DNA from: Propionibacteriaceae bacterium
Lineage (GTDB): Bacteria; Actinomycetota; Actinomycetes; Propionibacteriales; Propionibacteriaceae
DNA length: 64,000 nucleotides
Reading direction: 5' to 3'
Assembly: GCA_031285845.1 (NCBI GenBank)
Contig: JAITVK010000028.1
Location: forward strand, 1-64,000
Below the pieces are notes generated by a model. The model was not told the origin of the DNA. It saw only the letters and a list, made by a program, of their open reading frames with translations, and did no database searches. Both the position numbers and the translations under genes were made by a program. Shown here one piece after another: positions 17,710 to 26,476 of the stretch (the stretch's first letter is position 1; every line of letters begins with the position of its first letter).

Positions 17710-18717
17710 TCAGTCGAGAGATGGCACTGGCCCCAAGGTCCGCCCGGGCAGCAGCCGCCCGGGCAAGTAGAGGTGTCGGGCGGCGGCCGAACTGTCCGCG
17801 ATCCTTGTCATGACCAGCCGGATCGCGGTTTGACCCAAATCCTCGACTGGTTGTCGCATCGTGGTGAAGCCGAGCAGGGGCGAGGCGAAGACGCCGACGC
17901 CGTCGAAACCGGTGACGGAGACCTGGTCGGGCCAGGAGATTCGGCGGCGTTGAAGCTCTTCCAGAACTGAGAGCATGGTCGGGTCGTCGCCGGTCATGAT
18001 CGCGGTGGCATGGGCCTTGATCGCGGTTGTCACCGCCTGGGCGAGTTGGGCTCCGCCTTGATGGGCCTCACCGATGTCGACCACCGTCGCGCCACCGTCG
18101 CGCAGTTCAGAACTGAAGACCTCCGCTCGATCGTACAACGTACGGGACACGTCCGCGGCGGCCGACGTGACAGCCACCGTACGATGTCCGTACGAGAGGA
18201 CGGCCCGGGCGAGCGCCCGCTCGGAATCGGGGTCGATCACGGTCGAATCGATGTCTGACGAGGAACAACTCAGCCCGACCAAGACGACTGGCGCGAAGCT
18301 CGCGGCGTACTGCGCCACCTCCATCGAGGCTCGCCCCGACGCGATGATCACCCCGGCGACCTTGTGGCCGAGCAGCGAGGAGATGGCGCGCATCTGCGTG
18401 TCGCGGGAGTCGCCGCCATTGACGATGATCAGATCCAGACCTTGCTGACCGACGACCGTCTGGATCCGGGCGGCGATCTCGCCGTAGAACGACCGTTCCG
18501 AGGCACGGAGCATGATTCCGATCGCACTCGCCTGGTTGCTCGCCAGGTCGGAGGCCCGCAGATCACGGACGTACCCCAAGGATTCCGCGGCCCGACGAAC
18601 CTTCTCGACTGTGTCCGAACTGACCCGGTCCTCGCCGCGCAAGGCTCGACTGGCAGTCGAACGCGACACCCCGGCCGCGGTCGCGATGTCGATCAACCCG
18701 ACCGATCTGCGTGTCAT
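17710..18717 (-). CDS. LacI-family transcriptional regulator
   Basis: A 335-residue repressor-type protein. The N-terminal HTH and hinge are clear (LIDIATAAGVSRSTASRALRG, then the helix around RRAAESLGY), followed by a periplasmic-binding-protein-like sensor domain to the end. It is downstream of the importer, ATPase and 2H phosphoesterase genes on the same strand (104 bases after the last). A perfect 18-base palindrome with the LacI-type core GGGAGCGCTCCC overlaps the predicted start site of the importer operon at 23619-23636 and is the obvious candidate operator. Binding is inferred. Confidence 0.88.
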   Translation of the reverse strand: MTRRSVGLIDIATAAGVSRSTASRALRGEDRVSSDTVEKVRRAAESLGYVRDLRASDLASNQASAIGIMLRASERSFYGEIAARIQTVVGQQGLDLIIVNGGDSRDTQMRAISSLLGHKVAGVIIASGRASMEVAQYAASFAPVVLVGLSCSSSDIDSTVIDPDSERALARAVLSYGHRTVAVTSAAADVSRTLYDRAEVFSSELRDGGATVVDIGEAHQGGAQLAQAVTTAIKAHATAIMTGDDPTMLSVLEELQRRRISWPDQVSVTGFDGVGVFASPLLGFTTMRQPVEDLGQTAIRLVMTRIADSSAAARHLYLPGRLLPGRTLGPVPSLD

Positions 18718-18821
18718 GAGACTCCCCCAAACGAGTGTTCATCCCTGAGACTACACGGGCTTGGCCGGTGGGCCGTGTCGGCGCGCCCGATGTGGAGCGA
18801 CGTGTTCGGCGGTGTCACAGC

Positions 18822-19466
18822 CTAGTTTTCATGGCTGGACGGCGTGGATGAGTCGATCGGGCGAAGCTTCCATGACCGGATGACCTCGAAGGTGTACGTC
18901 GCCTCGTCGCGATGCTGGTCCACCGCCACGAGCGCCACGCTGTCGACCAGGAACTGGGTTGGGCGGGCCACAGGTTCCAAGACGAGTCGGACCATGTCAT
19001 CGGGCACTAACCCGCGACAGTACGCCACGGTGTAGTGCGGACCATAGGGCGGTGTGGTCAGGGTGTGAGACAATCCGTGCTCGCTTAGGCAGCCGCGCAG
19101 CGCCGCGACGAGGTCGCCCCACCTAGGGTTGGGATCGCCAACCGCTTCGACGGCGTACGGACGCACAGACGGAGCGGCGAAGGTGGCGTGGAAAGCTGGT
19201 TGTCGAGCGATGACCGCGGTGAGATCGGACATCACAGCCTGCCAGCGCTCGTCGGCCAGGTCCTCGGTGAAAGCGTCCAGCATCTGCAAGGTCATGTGTA
19301 GGTGTTCGGCTGGCTGTTCGCCCAACTCGGGGACGGCCCGCAATCCTTCGGACATCGCTGTGAAGGTCTCGCGAATCGGCTCACCCGGATTGGGGCAGGC
19401 GTAGAAATGCAGGCAACCATTCGGACGCTTCCAGACGGTGTCTTCCCTGGTGAAAAACGGTTTCAT
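18822..19466 (-). CDS. 2H phosphoesterase (2'-5' RNA ligase / cyclic phosphodiesterase-like)
   Basis: A 214-residue cytoplasmic protein with the two HxT motifs that define the 2H superfamily: HLHMTL (His57, Thr59) and GPHYTVAY (His144, Thr146). These enzymes open cyclic phosphates or act on 2'-5' linkages. GGAGAG upstream supports the start at 19466, which overlaps the stop of the ABC ATPase gene, so it belongs to the importer operon. That linkage hints at handling an imported phosphate-bearing compound. Phosphonate-related 2H proteins exist, but this sequence was not matched to them. Specificity is unknown. Confidence 0.75.
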   Translation of the reverse strand: MKPFFTREDTVWKRPNGCLHFYACPNPGEPIRETFTAMSEGLRAVPELGEQPAEHLHMTLQMLDAFTEDLADERWQAVMSDLTAVIARQPAFHATFAAPSVRPYAVEAVGDPNPRWGDLVAALRGCLSEHGLSHTLTTPPYGPHYTVAYCRGLVPDDMVRLVLEPVARPTQFLVDSVALVAVDQHRDEATYTFEVIRSWKLRPIDSSTPSSHEN

Positions 19467-20587
19467 GCTTGCTCTCCTGGCAGGATCCAGACCTGGTCGT
19501 TCGCCAACTCGCATCCGATGGTGGATCCCGGCTGGCGGGGGGTCTCGGTTCCGGTCGAGTCGACCTGGAGCGGCCCCCACTCAGTGTTGACTCGATACTG
19601 TGTGATCGCGCCATCGAAAGCAGCCGTGGTGACCGTCCCGGTGACCGCGCCGCAACCGTCCGTCAGGCGTACGGCCTCGGAGCGGATCATGACTGTCGCT
19701 CGACGACCAGCGGCGACATCCGCGTGACATGGAGCGGTCAGCCGAATTCCCGGCAGTTGTACGGTGGCTGTGCTGTCGGGGTGGACGGCCGTCACCTCGG
19801 CGTCGACGAAGTTGGCTTTGCCGAGAAAGGCCGCCACGAATCGGGTGGCGGGTCGACGGTAGACCTCATGGGGTGCGCCGATCTGTTCGATCCGCCCGCG
19901 GTTCATCACCACGATCACGTCCGACATGGTCATCGCTTCGGACTGATCGTGGGTGACGAACACCGAGGTGATCCCGGCACGGGCCTGAATCGCTTTGATC
20001 TCATCGCGCATCCGTTCGCGCAACTTGGCGTCCAGGTTCGACAGGGGTTCGTCGAACAGGAGGATCTTGGGTTCCATCACCAGCGCCCGCGCCAGCGCGA
20101 CGCGCTGCTGCTGGCCGCCGGAGAGCTCGTGGGGATAGCGTTTGACGTACTCGGCGATGCCGACCTGCTCCATCGCGGCGGCCACCCGACGGATGCGCTC
20201 GGCCTTCGCCACCCGCTTGACGCGCAGGCCAAAACTAATGTTGTCTGCGACGTTGAGGTTGGGGAACAGGGCGTACGACTGAAAGACCATCGACATGGGA
20301 CGTCGATTCGGCGGGACTGAGACCATCGAGGCTCCGTCGAGCAGGATCTCGCCGCTGGTGGGGGTCTCGAATCCGGCGATCATGCGCAGCGTGGTGGTCT
20401 TGCCGCAGCCCGATGGTCCGAGCAGGGTGACGAATTGTCCCGGCTCGATAGTCGCAGTGAAATCGTCGACCGCCGTCGCCACCGTGTGTGACGTGGCGAA
20501 AGCCTTGGTCACATGGCGCAGTTCAAGCGCCCCGGCGCGTGAACCGGTGTTCGCCGTGGCGACTGGGGAGCTTTCCGATGGTGTCAT
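19463..20587 (-). CDS. ABC importer ATP-binding protein, FbpC/PotA-like
   Basis: A 374-residue ATPase: Walker A GPSGCGKTT near residue 58, Q-loop VFQSYALFP, signature LSGGQQQRV, Walker B ILLFDEPLSNLDAKLRE and VTHDQSEAM, followed by a TOBE-type C-terminal domain of about 120 residues. The start at 20587 overlaps the permease stop (ATGA). A much longer frame continues upstream, but that part is only the other strand's permease read in a shifted frame. It energises the permease and binding protein encoded upstream. Confidence 0.9.
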   Translation of the reverse strand: MTPSESSPVATANTGSRAGALELRHVTKAFATSHTVATAVDDFTATIEPGQFVTLLGPSGCGKTTTLRMIAGFETPTSGEILLDGASMVSVPPNRRPMSMVFQSYALFPNLNVADNISFGLRVKRVAKAERIRRVAAAMEQVGIAEYVKRYPHELSGGQQQRVALARALVMEPKILLFDEPLSNLDAKLRERMRDEIKAIQARAGITSVFVTHDQSEAMTMSDVIVVMNRGRIEQIGAPHEVYRRPATRFVAAFLGKANFVDAEVTAVHPDSTATVQLPGIRLTAPCHADVAAGRRATVMIRSEAVRLTDGCGAVTGTVTTAAFDGAITQYRVNTEWGPLQVDSTGTETPRQPGSTIGCELANDQVWILPGEQA

Positions 20588-22293
20588 GCGGATTTCCTTC
20601 GAGTGACGAGTCTCAGCGCGGCGGTGGTGACGCCCAAGACGATGAGGACCAATCCGATCAAGACGGTGCAGTAGGCGAAGGCGTTTCCGAAACGTCCGGC
20701 GTCGACTTCGTCGAGGATCTGCGAGGTCATGACCTTGGTCTGTGGTGTGGTGATGAAGATGATGGCGGTGATCGTGGTCATCGACCTGGTGGCGCCGTAC
20801 ATGATCGCAGTCAGGATCGCGGGGTTGATCAGTGGCAGTGTCACGGCGCGCATCGTATGGGCCACCGAGGCTCCTAGACTCGTCGCTGCCTCCTCGATCT
20901 GCGGATTGACTTGAGACAGTGAGGCGATCACCGATTGCTGTCCGGTCGGAATCGCCCGGGCGACATAGACTCCGATGATCGCGATCGCCCCCGCGCCGAC
21001 GGACACTCCGCCCGCCAAGGCGGGCAGAATCTGGATTCCGAACAGCCATGTCGGTTTGGCGTACGCCAAGGCGAAGCCCAAGCCGAGGACGGTTCCAGGA
21101 ATGGCCGATCCGAGCATTCCGAGGAAGTCGAGCACCCGCCCGAATCGTGGGAACTGACGAACCACGAGCCAGGCGATCAGAACGGCCAGGAGCGCGCCCA
21201 CGGGCGCGGCGACCACGGTCATCCACAAGGTCGTCGTGACAGCAGTGGAGCCGAGGCGGGCGACGAACTCGTAATGAGCGCCAGTGATCGTGTTGTCGAC
21301 GCCGAGAATGTTGGTCACCCCGCCGACTGCGATCGCGCCATACAACACGACGATCAACGCTGTCCACAGGGTCACCACGGCCAAAACGGGGATCGTGATC
21401 CCGTGATCGGTCACGTCGACTCGCGAACCGGTCGGCTTGCCGGTGATGGTGACCACGGATTTGCGCGCGGCCCAGTATTTCTGGACGCAGAAGACGCCGA
21501 GGGCGGGCAGGAGCAGGATCAACGCCAGACCGGCGGCGGCCGACACGTTGCCGTTGCCGGCGACAGCGAAGTAGATCTCGGAGGCGAGGACGCGGAAATC
21601 GCCGCCTAAGACGAGCGGGTTGGCCAGATCGGCGACGGCTTCGACAAACAAGATGAGGAAGGAGGCGAGCAGCGCCGGTGTCACCATCGGCAGGGTCACG
21701 CGGAATAGGATGTACGCCTCGCTGGCTCCGAGCGCTTTGGCCGCTTCGAACAGCGACGGGTCCATGTTCTCCAACATCGCGCGGATATTCAGGTACGCCA
21801 ATGGCGTGAACGTCATCGCCAACACGATGACCAACCCCTGCAATCCGTAGAGCGTGAAGTCCAGACCCAACAGGTGATAGGTGATGATCCCGCGCCGCCC
21901 GAACATGGTGATCATAGCGGTGGCGACCGCGAAGGGCGGGGAGATCATGGGCAACAGCGTCAACCAATGCAGGACACGTTTGCCGGGGAAGCTGAGGAAG
22001 ACTTGGGCATAGGCCATGAGGAAGCCGACGACTGTTCCGAGGAGTGCCACGAGCAGTCCCAACAGCAGCGAGTTCCACAGCGGGGCCAGATCGGCTGTGA
22101 AAGCCCGGGTGATCGCAGCCAGCCCCTCGGGGGTGAGGCCGGCTGCGATCAGCTTAGACACGGGCAAGCCGTGCAAACCGATGATCGCCACGACGACGAT
22201 CGCGAGCACACCCCAGACGTACGGATCCCGAGCGACAGTGGTGCGCGCAGGAGTCTGGGTGGTGTTGGTGCGCGCCGCCGTGGACGTGGTCAC
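20584..22293 (-). CDS. ABC importer permease, fused two-domain (FbpB/ThiP-like)
   Basis: A 569-residue membrane protein with two homologous permease halves, about 12 hydrophobic segments in all. Each half has an EAA-type loop (EAAKALGASEAYILFRVTLP near 190 and EEAATSLGASVAHTMRAVTLP near 460), the sites that contact the ATPase. The fused layout is typical of iron(III), thiamine, sugar-phosphate and 2-aminoethylphosphonate importers. It is coupled to the ATPase by ATGA and overlaps the binding-protein gene by four bases. The substrate is open. Confidence 0.88.
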   Translation of the reverse strand: MTTSTAARTNTTQTPARTTVARDPYVWGVLAIVVVAIIGLHGLPVSKLIAAGLTPEGLAAITRAFTADLAPLWNSLLLGLLVALLGTVVGFLMAYAQVFLSFPGKRVLHWLTLLPMISPPFAVATAMITMFGRRGIITYHLLGLDFTLYGLQGLVIVLAMTFTPLAYLNIRAMLENMDPSLFEAAKALGASEAYILFRVTLPMVTPALLASFLILFVEAVADLANPLVLGGDFRVLASEIYFAVAGNGNVSAAAGLALILLLPALGVFCVQKYWAARKSVVTITGKPTGSRVDVTDHGITIPVLAVVTLWTALIVVLYGAIAVGGVTNILGVDNTITGAHYEFVARLGSTAVTTTLWMTVVAAPVGALLAVLIAWLVVRQFPRFGRVLDFLGMLGSAIPGTVLGLGFALAYAKPTWLFGIQILPALAGGVSVGAGAIAIIGVYVARAIPTGQQSVIASLSQVNPQIEEAATSLGASVAHTMRAVTLPLINPAILTAIMYGATRSMTTITAIIFITTPQTKVMTSQILDEVDAGRFGNAFAYCTVLIGLVLIVLGVTTAALRLVTRRKSA

Positions 22294-23336
22294 TGGGCTT
22301 TCGTCTCCGACGCGACCTGGTCACCGAAGGCCTTGATGAAGTCTTCGCGCTGGTCAGCGGCCTTTCGGGTGTCCCAATCGACCTTTTTGACGGTGTTCTG
22401 CGGCGGAACATCGGCTCCGAGCGTGGCGTCGCCCAGCGTCGGGGCGGCGAACGATGGAACGCTGGAGTAGAGGTCCTGGGCCTGCTTGGTGAGGATCCAG
22501 TCCATGTACTTCTTCGCGCCATCCTCGTTGCGGGCGTCCTTCAGAATCGAGACCGCGCCCACTTCGTACCCTGTGCCTTCGGCGGGGTAGGTCAGCTTGA
22601 GGTCGGACATTCCGGCCTTGTTGGCTTTGACGCAGTCGGAGTCGAACGCGATGGAGACCGCGACTTCACCGCGTCCGGCCATCTCCGTTCCTGTGGCCGC
22701 TGACTTCGAATACTGCATGACGTTGGTGTTCAGTTTTTTGAAGTAGTCGATGGTCGCTGCCTGGTCGCCACCTTTCAAAGTGTTGATGGTGAACAGAGCC
22801 ATGTAGCCGAGTCCAGCGGTCGCTGGGTGGGCCATCGAGACTTGACCTTTCAACTGTGGGGCGAGCAGGTCGTCCCACGAGGTCGGGGCGTCGAGGCCGA
22901 GCTTGGCCAACTCTTTAGTGTTGGAGCAGAAGCCGACCGAGTCGGTGTAAAAGCCAGACCAGATGCCCTTGGCGTCGTTGTATTGCGCGTCCAGTTTGCC
23001 AGCGTTGGTGGAGATGTAGGGCACGACGAATCCACGGTCGTTGGCTTTGAGATGGTTTTCGGCCTGGCCACCTGACCAGACGTCGAACTCGCCCGTGGAG
23101 GTCTGCAACCGCGCCAGCACTTCACCCGCGCCGAGGCGAACATAGGTGGATTTGATTCCGGTGGCGGCTTCGAAGGCGGCGGTGATCTTCTGGCAGAAGT
23201 CTTCCTGCTGTGAGCAAGCGATGTTGAGCTCCTGGCTGGTCGGCGCCTCTGTGTTGGCGCCTTCGGGCGCCGAGCAGGCCGACATGGTCACGGCCAGCGA
23301 ACACGCCGCCATCAAGGCAGCGATCTTCGTTCTCAT
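22290..23336 (-). CDS. ABC substrate-binding lipoprotein, FbpA/AfuA-like
   Basis: A 348-residue lipoprotein with the lipobox MSAC (Cys about 21). The mature part fits type 2 periplasmic binding proteins of the iron / sugar-phosphate / phosphonate group (FDVWSGGQAENHL, GFYTDSVGF, MAHPATAGLG). The two-Tyr motif of Fe(III)-binding FbpA is not evident by eye near 190-200. This and the LacI linkage favour an organic phosphate or sugar-type ligand over iron, which is inference. It is the first gene of an operon running to the LacI gene. Confidence 0.83.
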   Translation of the reverse strand: MRTKIAALMAACSLAVTMSACSAPEGANTEAPTSQELNIACSQQEDFCQKITAAFEAATGIKSTYVRLGAGEVLARLQTSTGEFDVWSGGQAENHLKANDRGFVVPYISTNAGKLDAQYNDAKGIWSGFYTDSVGFCSNTKELAKLGLDAPTSWDDLLAPQLKGQVSMAHPATAGLGYMALFTINTLKGGDQAATIDYFKKLNTNVMQYSKSAATGTEMAGRGEVAVSIAFDSDCVKANKAGMSDLKLTYPAEGTGYEVGAVSILKDARNEDGAKKYMDWILTKQAQDLYSSVPSFAAPTLGDATLGADVPPQNTVKKVDWDTRKAADQREDFIKAFGDQVASETKAQ

Positions 23337-23618
23337 GTTTAGTCTTTCTTCTTGTGGGGATGATGATCCGGTTGTGGATCGTGATTCGAGATTGTCTTGG
23401 GTTGCGGCCCGGATCCGAGAACCGCTAGGTCGCGGGGGCCAGGTCGCCGTCGACCCGGTTGGTCGTACGGTGCTTCGGGGGTGCGCAGGAGTGGTGATCG
23501 GGTCTCGGCGATGGTGTCGTCGGCGTCGACCGGCGGTCTGCGGGCGTACGTTCTGGTTGAGCGCACGGTCGGGGGATCCGGCTCGGGTGGAGATCCGTCT
23601 GGCTGACGGAGCATCCCC

Positions 23619-23636
23619 TGCGGGAGCGCTCCCGCA
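23619..23636. promoter_or_regulatory. LacI-type palindromic operator
   Basis: A perfect 18-base palindrome, TGCGGGAGCGCTCCCGCA, with the CG-centred core GGGAGCGCTCCC found in operators of CebR/BglR-type LacI regulators. It covers the start site predicted from the promoter at 23641-23669 on the minus strand, where a bound repressor would block transcription of the importer operon. The cognate regulator is probably the LacI protein at 17710-18717, encoded in the same run of genes. Confidence 0.65.
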
Positions 23637-23640
23637 ACCA

Positions 23641-23669
23641 AACGTAAACCCCTCCGATCACCGTGTCAA
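23641..23669 (-). promoter_or_regulatory. Promoter of the importer operon
   Basis: On the minus strand, TTGACA (23664-23669) is a consensus -35 box and TACGTT (23641-23646) a fair -10 box, with exactly 17 bases between them. Transcription would start near 23634, inside the palindrome. It lies about 300 bases ahead of the binding-protein start, an unusually long leader. Confidence 0.6.
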
Positions 23670-24067
23670 GCGCCATCGAGGCCGCGATCACACAGACGCA
23701 GGTTCCGGGGTCCATCGGTGGGCTCGGGGGCCGGTGAGCCGGGCCGAATCGGTGATGACTCCCCCCGGGCGTTCGGGGTGGGGAACAGCTCTCACCACGA
23801 TGATCCGCCGTGGGTAAATTACGCTTCGACTAGGTAGTTTTCTCGGACCATCGTCTGCATGAGCCGCCGACGGGTCCACTGCTTTTTGCCGAAAGAATCA
23901 CCTCGTCGAAACGTGGAATCGCGGTGAGGTTGCGGGTTGGTGAACGGTGTGTGACAGATCGACGCCGAGGTCGCGGACGCGGGGGGTTTCCGACCGTCCG
24001 GGAGCCCCGCTGTCGCGCGCTGCGTACGGCCGCTCGAGGGAGGGCCGCACGCTGGCGATCGGTGAGT

Positions 24068-25339
24068 TCACCAAGTGAATTGGCAGTTCCCGTCTCGATC
24101 TGTGGTCACGTTGGTCGGTTCGCGATCGGTGAGATCTGTGTTGTCGGGCACCCGACAGGTCCGGCCGTCGGCGAGCTGATAGTACGTTCCGTTGGTGGAG
24201 ATGGTGATCGTGTGCGCCTGATCGGGGTCAGGAGCGGATCCGCTGACGGTGGTCGAGTCGCCGTTCGCAGTCTTGGAGCCGACGGCTCCCGCCTGCTCCG
24301 GCTCCGGGTTGATTTGGATGCTGACCTGGTTCAGCGGATCGGTGGCCCAGCCTTCATAGCCTGACGGCAGGCTGATCCACTGCCCGTCGACGCCGAGTTC
24401 GAACTGTTTGAGCTGGGCGATGGTCGCTGCAGGATCTTGAGTCAGCGCGGCGATCTCCACGGTCGTCAGGCCGGCGGAGGATCCGTCTTGCCCGGTGGCC
24501 GCGATGGTTTGGTTCATCGCCAGGTCGTACGGGCTGGTCGGCCATGATGCGGCGGCTCCCGCCGTTTCGAGGTCGCAGAGGAGGAATTGGGTGGTCGCGC
24601 CCACAGTGTTGGGATCATCGACGGTGACCGTCGGCGCCTCGCCGTGGATGAAAGTGGTCAGATCGAGTGAGTCGGCCAGGCGGTGCGACGCGCACTGGGA
24701 CGAGTCGGGGCCAGCGACGATAAGACGATACGCCCCGTCCAGCGCCCAATCGCCAGCTTCGTAATAGCCGACGCCGTCGGTGACCTCACGCAGCGTGAAA
24801 GTGACTGTGTCGGGGACCTGTTCCCATCCCCACGTCGTGGATGTGGTGTGATCGGCGAAAGCCAGCCAAGCGCGCTCTACGATGTGAGTCGAAGCCTGAT
24901 CCGGCCGTGTCGGATAGGGCAGGTCGAAGATCAGGGAGGTCCCCTGCGCGATCGGGGTGATCGCGCCCGGGATCGTCGTCGCGGTCAGCGTGTCGGCGAA
25001 AGCGTACGGCGTGAAATCGTCCGACGACATGGTCATGGCGAAACCGAATCCGCCCACGGTGAGGACGGCCGCTAAACCGGGGGCCAGCCAACGGGGCGCG
25101 CGAGCTAGACGGGTTCGCGGAGCGTTGGTCGTTCGTGGGGTCTGGTCGGTCAATTCTGGATCGCCGACGAGGCTGAGCAGTTCGGCTCGGGCTCGGTCAG
25201 ACAGGGTGGTGCCGCGGTCGTACCCGTGAATTCGCGTCGATGAGTCGGCCGCCCGGTCGCGAGACTCGGCGCTGGTCCCGACGCGCCCGGTCGTACGAGG
25301 CGAAGGGTCGGCCTGGATGATTCGTGTGGTGAAGTTCAT
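24068..25339 (-). CDS. Membrane-anchored protein coupled to the ECF sigma factor
   Basis: A 423-residue protein. Residues 1-85 are cytoplasmic, polar and contain a short helical LSDRARAELLSLVGDPEL segment. Residues about 87-106 are one hydrophobic membrane segment, and the remaining 310 residues would be outside. The outer part has four Cys (SSQCASH, FLLCDLE, GRTCRVP, DGNCQF). The start overlaps the sigma-factor stop by four bases. Position and topology suit an anti-sigma factor or a sigma-linked membrane sensor. No zinc-finger (HxxxCxxC) motif is visible, so the anti-sigma role is only inferred. Confidence 0.65.
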   Translation of the reverse strand: MNFTTRIIQADPSPRTTGRVGTSAESRDRAADSSTRIHGYDRGTTLSDRARAELLSLVGDPELTDQTPRTTNAPRTRLARAPRWLAPGLAAVLTVGGFGFAMTMSSDDFTPYAFADTLTATTIPGAITPIAQGTSLIFDLPYPTRPDQASTHIVERAWLAFADHTTSTTWGWEQVPDTVTFTLREVTDGVGYYEAGDWALDGAYRLIVAGPDSSQCASHRLADSLDLTTFIHGEAPTVTVDDPNTVGATTQFLLCDLETAGAAASWPTSPYDLAMNQTIAATGQDGSSAGLTTVEIAALTQDPAATIAQLKQFELGVDGQWISLPSGYEGWATDPLNQVSIQINPEPEQAGAVGSKTANGDSTTVSGSAPDPDQAHTITISTNGTYYQLADGRTCRVPDNTDLTDREPTNVTTDRDGNCQFTW

Positions 25340-25941
25340 GCTGTTTCTCCTGGTTCGGTCCCCGCGAAGGCTGGGGTGTAGGTGTTGTGAACGGTGGGTC
25401 GCAGGGACTGGCCGCGCGGAATCTGGGTCACGATGTCAGGCGATGTGTCGGGCGAGCCCGACTCCACCTGATTCTGCTGCAGGATCGTTCGCAGTTGGCG
25501 TCGGGCCCGGTGGAGTCGTACCCAAATCGCCGCCGTCGAACAACCCAGTAGCCGGGCGCACTCGGCGCCGCTGAGATCGTCCCAATAGAACGCCATCAAA
25601 ATCTCCCGATCGTCTGGCGGCAATCGGTCGAGCGCCTCCAACATGGCGGATCTGTCGTGGTCGGCCACCGGATCGCTACGATCGAGGTCGGCTTCGTTGG
25701 CCAGCCGTCGTGACAAGTCGACGAAGCGTACGTCTGCGCGATGACTAGCGTAAATGATGTTCTTCGCCGTCACGAACAACCACCCGACGTCGGGCGTCGA
25801 CGGCCGTTCCCACGCCAGGCGGAAGACCTCGGCCGCGCAATCCTCCGCGTCAGCCAATCGGCCGACACGACGTCGAGCGTACGAGGTCACCCTGGGGTAC
25901 TGAGCTTCGTAGAGTTTGACGAACTCCGCTGCGTTCTGCAT
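25336..25941 (-). CDS. ECF-family RNA polymerase sigma factor
   Basis: A 201-residue sigma-70 family protein. Region 2 spans about 8-75 (YPRVTSYARRRVGRLADAEDCAAEVF, then VGWLFVTAKNI) and region 4 about 105-155 (LDRLPPDDREILMAFYWDDLSGAECARLLGCSTAAI, an HTH). The last 45 residues are a polar extension beyond region 4. It is translationally coupled to the membrane protein downstream, the usual sigma/anti-sigma arrangement. The signal and target promoters are unknown. Confidence 0.88.
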   Translation of the reverse strand: MQNAAEFVKLYEAQYPRVTSYARRRVGRLADAEDCAAEVFRLAWERPSTPDVGWLFVTAKNIIYASHRADVRFVDLSRRLANEADLDRSDPVADHDRSAMLEALDRLPPDDREILMAFYWDDLSGAECARLLGCSTAAIWVRLHRARRQLRTILQQNQVESGSPDTSPDIVTQIPRGQSLRPTVHNTYTPAFAGTEPGETA

Positions 25942-26223
25942 ACCTCATCATGTCAGTTGTGCGGTCGAACCTTACATGGGGTACGAATGCGCATGTCGTA
26001 CGCTTCGGGCGGACGAGTCTTGTCGGTGGTCGTGCGGTCGGAGTGGGCCGGTTGTCTCTGATCTCAAGACCCTGCCCATATCGCACGGTTCGGGGTCGCT
26101 CAGCCGGGCACGGACGGGTTCGTGGCCGTCGCTCGCCTGACTCGGGTGAGGAATCGCGAGTTGGCCGTGTCTTGCCAGGTGTTCGGGGACGCCTGGTGAC
26201 GGGCTTTGACTGACGGGCCGTAC

Positions 26224-26360
26224 GAAACGGGGCAAAATCGTGGTTCTGTCGGGTCGTTCGACGGTTTTGTGACGATATGACGCGATCTGGGTCTGGAATC
26301 AGTGCATAACGGGGCAATATCGTCGCGCCGGTGTTTGGCAGGTCGATTTTGCGCGAATTT
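26224..26360. repeat. Repeat locus A (GGGGCAAAATCG family)
   Basis: Three related motifs: GAAACGGGGCAAAATCG at 26224-26240, AACGGGGCAATATCG at 26308-26322, and the inverted form TCGATTTTGCGCGAATTT at 26343-26360. The second and third can pair imperfectly as a hairpin. The same motifs recur in the intergenic region at 48384-48522, and both loci lie upstream of regulatory genes. It is a dispersed non-coding repeat of unknown function. Confidence 0.6.
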
Positions 26361-26438
26361 GGTTGGATTCGGCGCAGAGCGGGCCGGCGGCCGTACCCCG
26401 CGCGACTCCATCACTCACCCAGCGTCATTGTTGATGAC

Positions 26439-26468
26439 TTGCGTGAGTGAGTCCTCACTCACTAAGCT
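26439..26468 (+). promoter_or_regulatory. TetR promoter with a 20-base palindromic operator
   Basis: A perfect inverted repeat, GTGAGTGAG at 26443-26451 and CTCACTCAC at 26454-26462 with a two-base centre, lies between a weak -35 (TTGCGT, 26439-26444) and the -10-like TAAGCT (26463-26468), 18 bases apart. Binding here would block the promoter, the standard TetR autoregulation. Transcription would begin at about the GTG start codon (26477), so the mRNA may be leaderless; no Shine-Dalgarno sequence is visible. Confidence 0.65.
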
Positions 26469-26476
26469 GTGGTCTT

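Larger units (their letters stand above)
23337..24067. other. 731-base intergenic region without a convincing gene
   Basis: Between the binding-protein gene and the sigma-factor partner gene, both on the minus strand. It holds the promoter and palindromic operator of the importer operon (23619-23669) and a leader of roughly 300 bases. Open frames on both strands here have no recognisable protein pattern. The stretch 23812-23900 is AT-richer than its surroundings. No RNA gene was recognised. Confidence 0.5.
25942..26476. other. 535-base divergent intergenic region
   Basis: It separates the sigma-factor gene (minus) from the TetR gene (plus). The left half shows no gene-like pattern. The right half carries the GGGGCAAAATCG repeat copies (26224-26360) and the TetR promoter and operator (26439-26468). 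No RNA gene was recognised. Confidence 0.5.

Noticed and set aside
19463-22078. An 871-codon open frame on the minus strand suggesting a permease-ATPase fusion
   Set aside because: Only the 20587-19463 part has ABC motifs; the rest is the permease gene read in a shifted frame, with Arg/His-rich nonsense composition.
22290-23336. Naming the binding protein as an iron or 2-aminoethylphosphonate binder
   Set aside because: The fold group is clear, but ligand-defining residues could not be assigned by eye and the LacI link points elsewhere.
23146-24364. Open frames in the gap upstream of the importer
   Set aside because: Overlap known genes or the promoter, and show no protein-like pattern or ribosome site.
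25942-26220. Overlapping frames of 70-105 codons between the sigma-factor and TetR genes
   Set aside because: Mutually overlapping on both strands, Arg/Pro-rich, without ribosome sites or family similarity.
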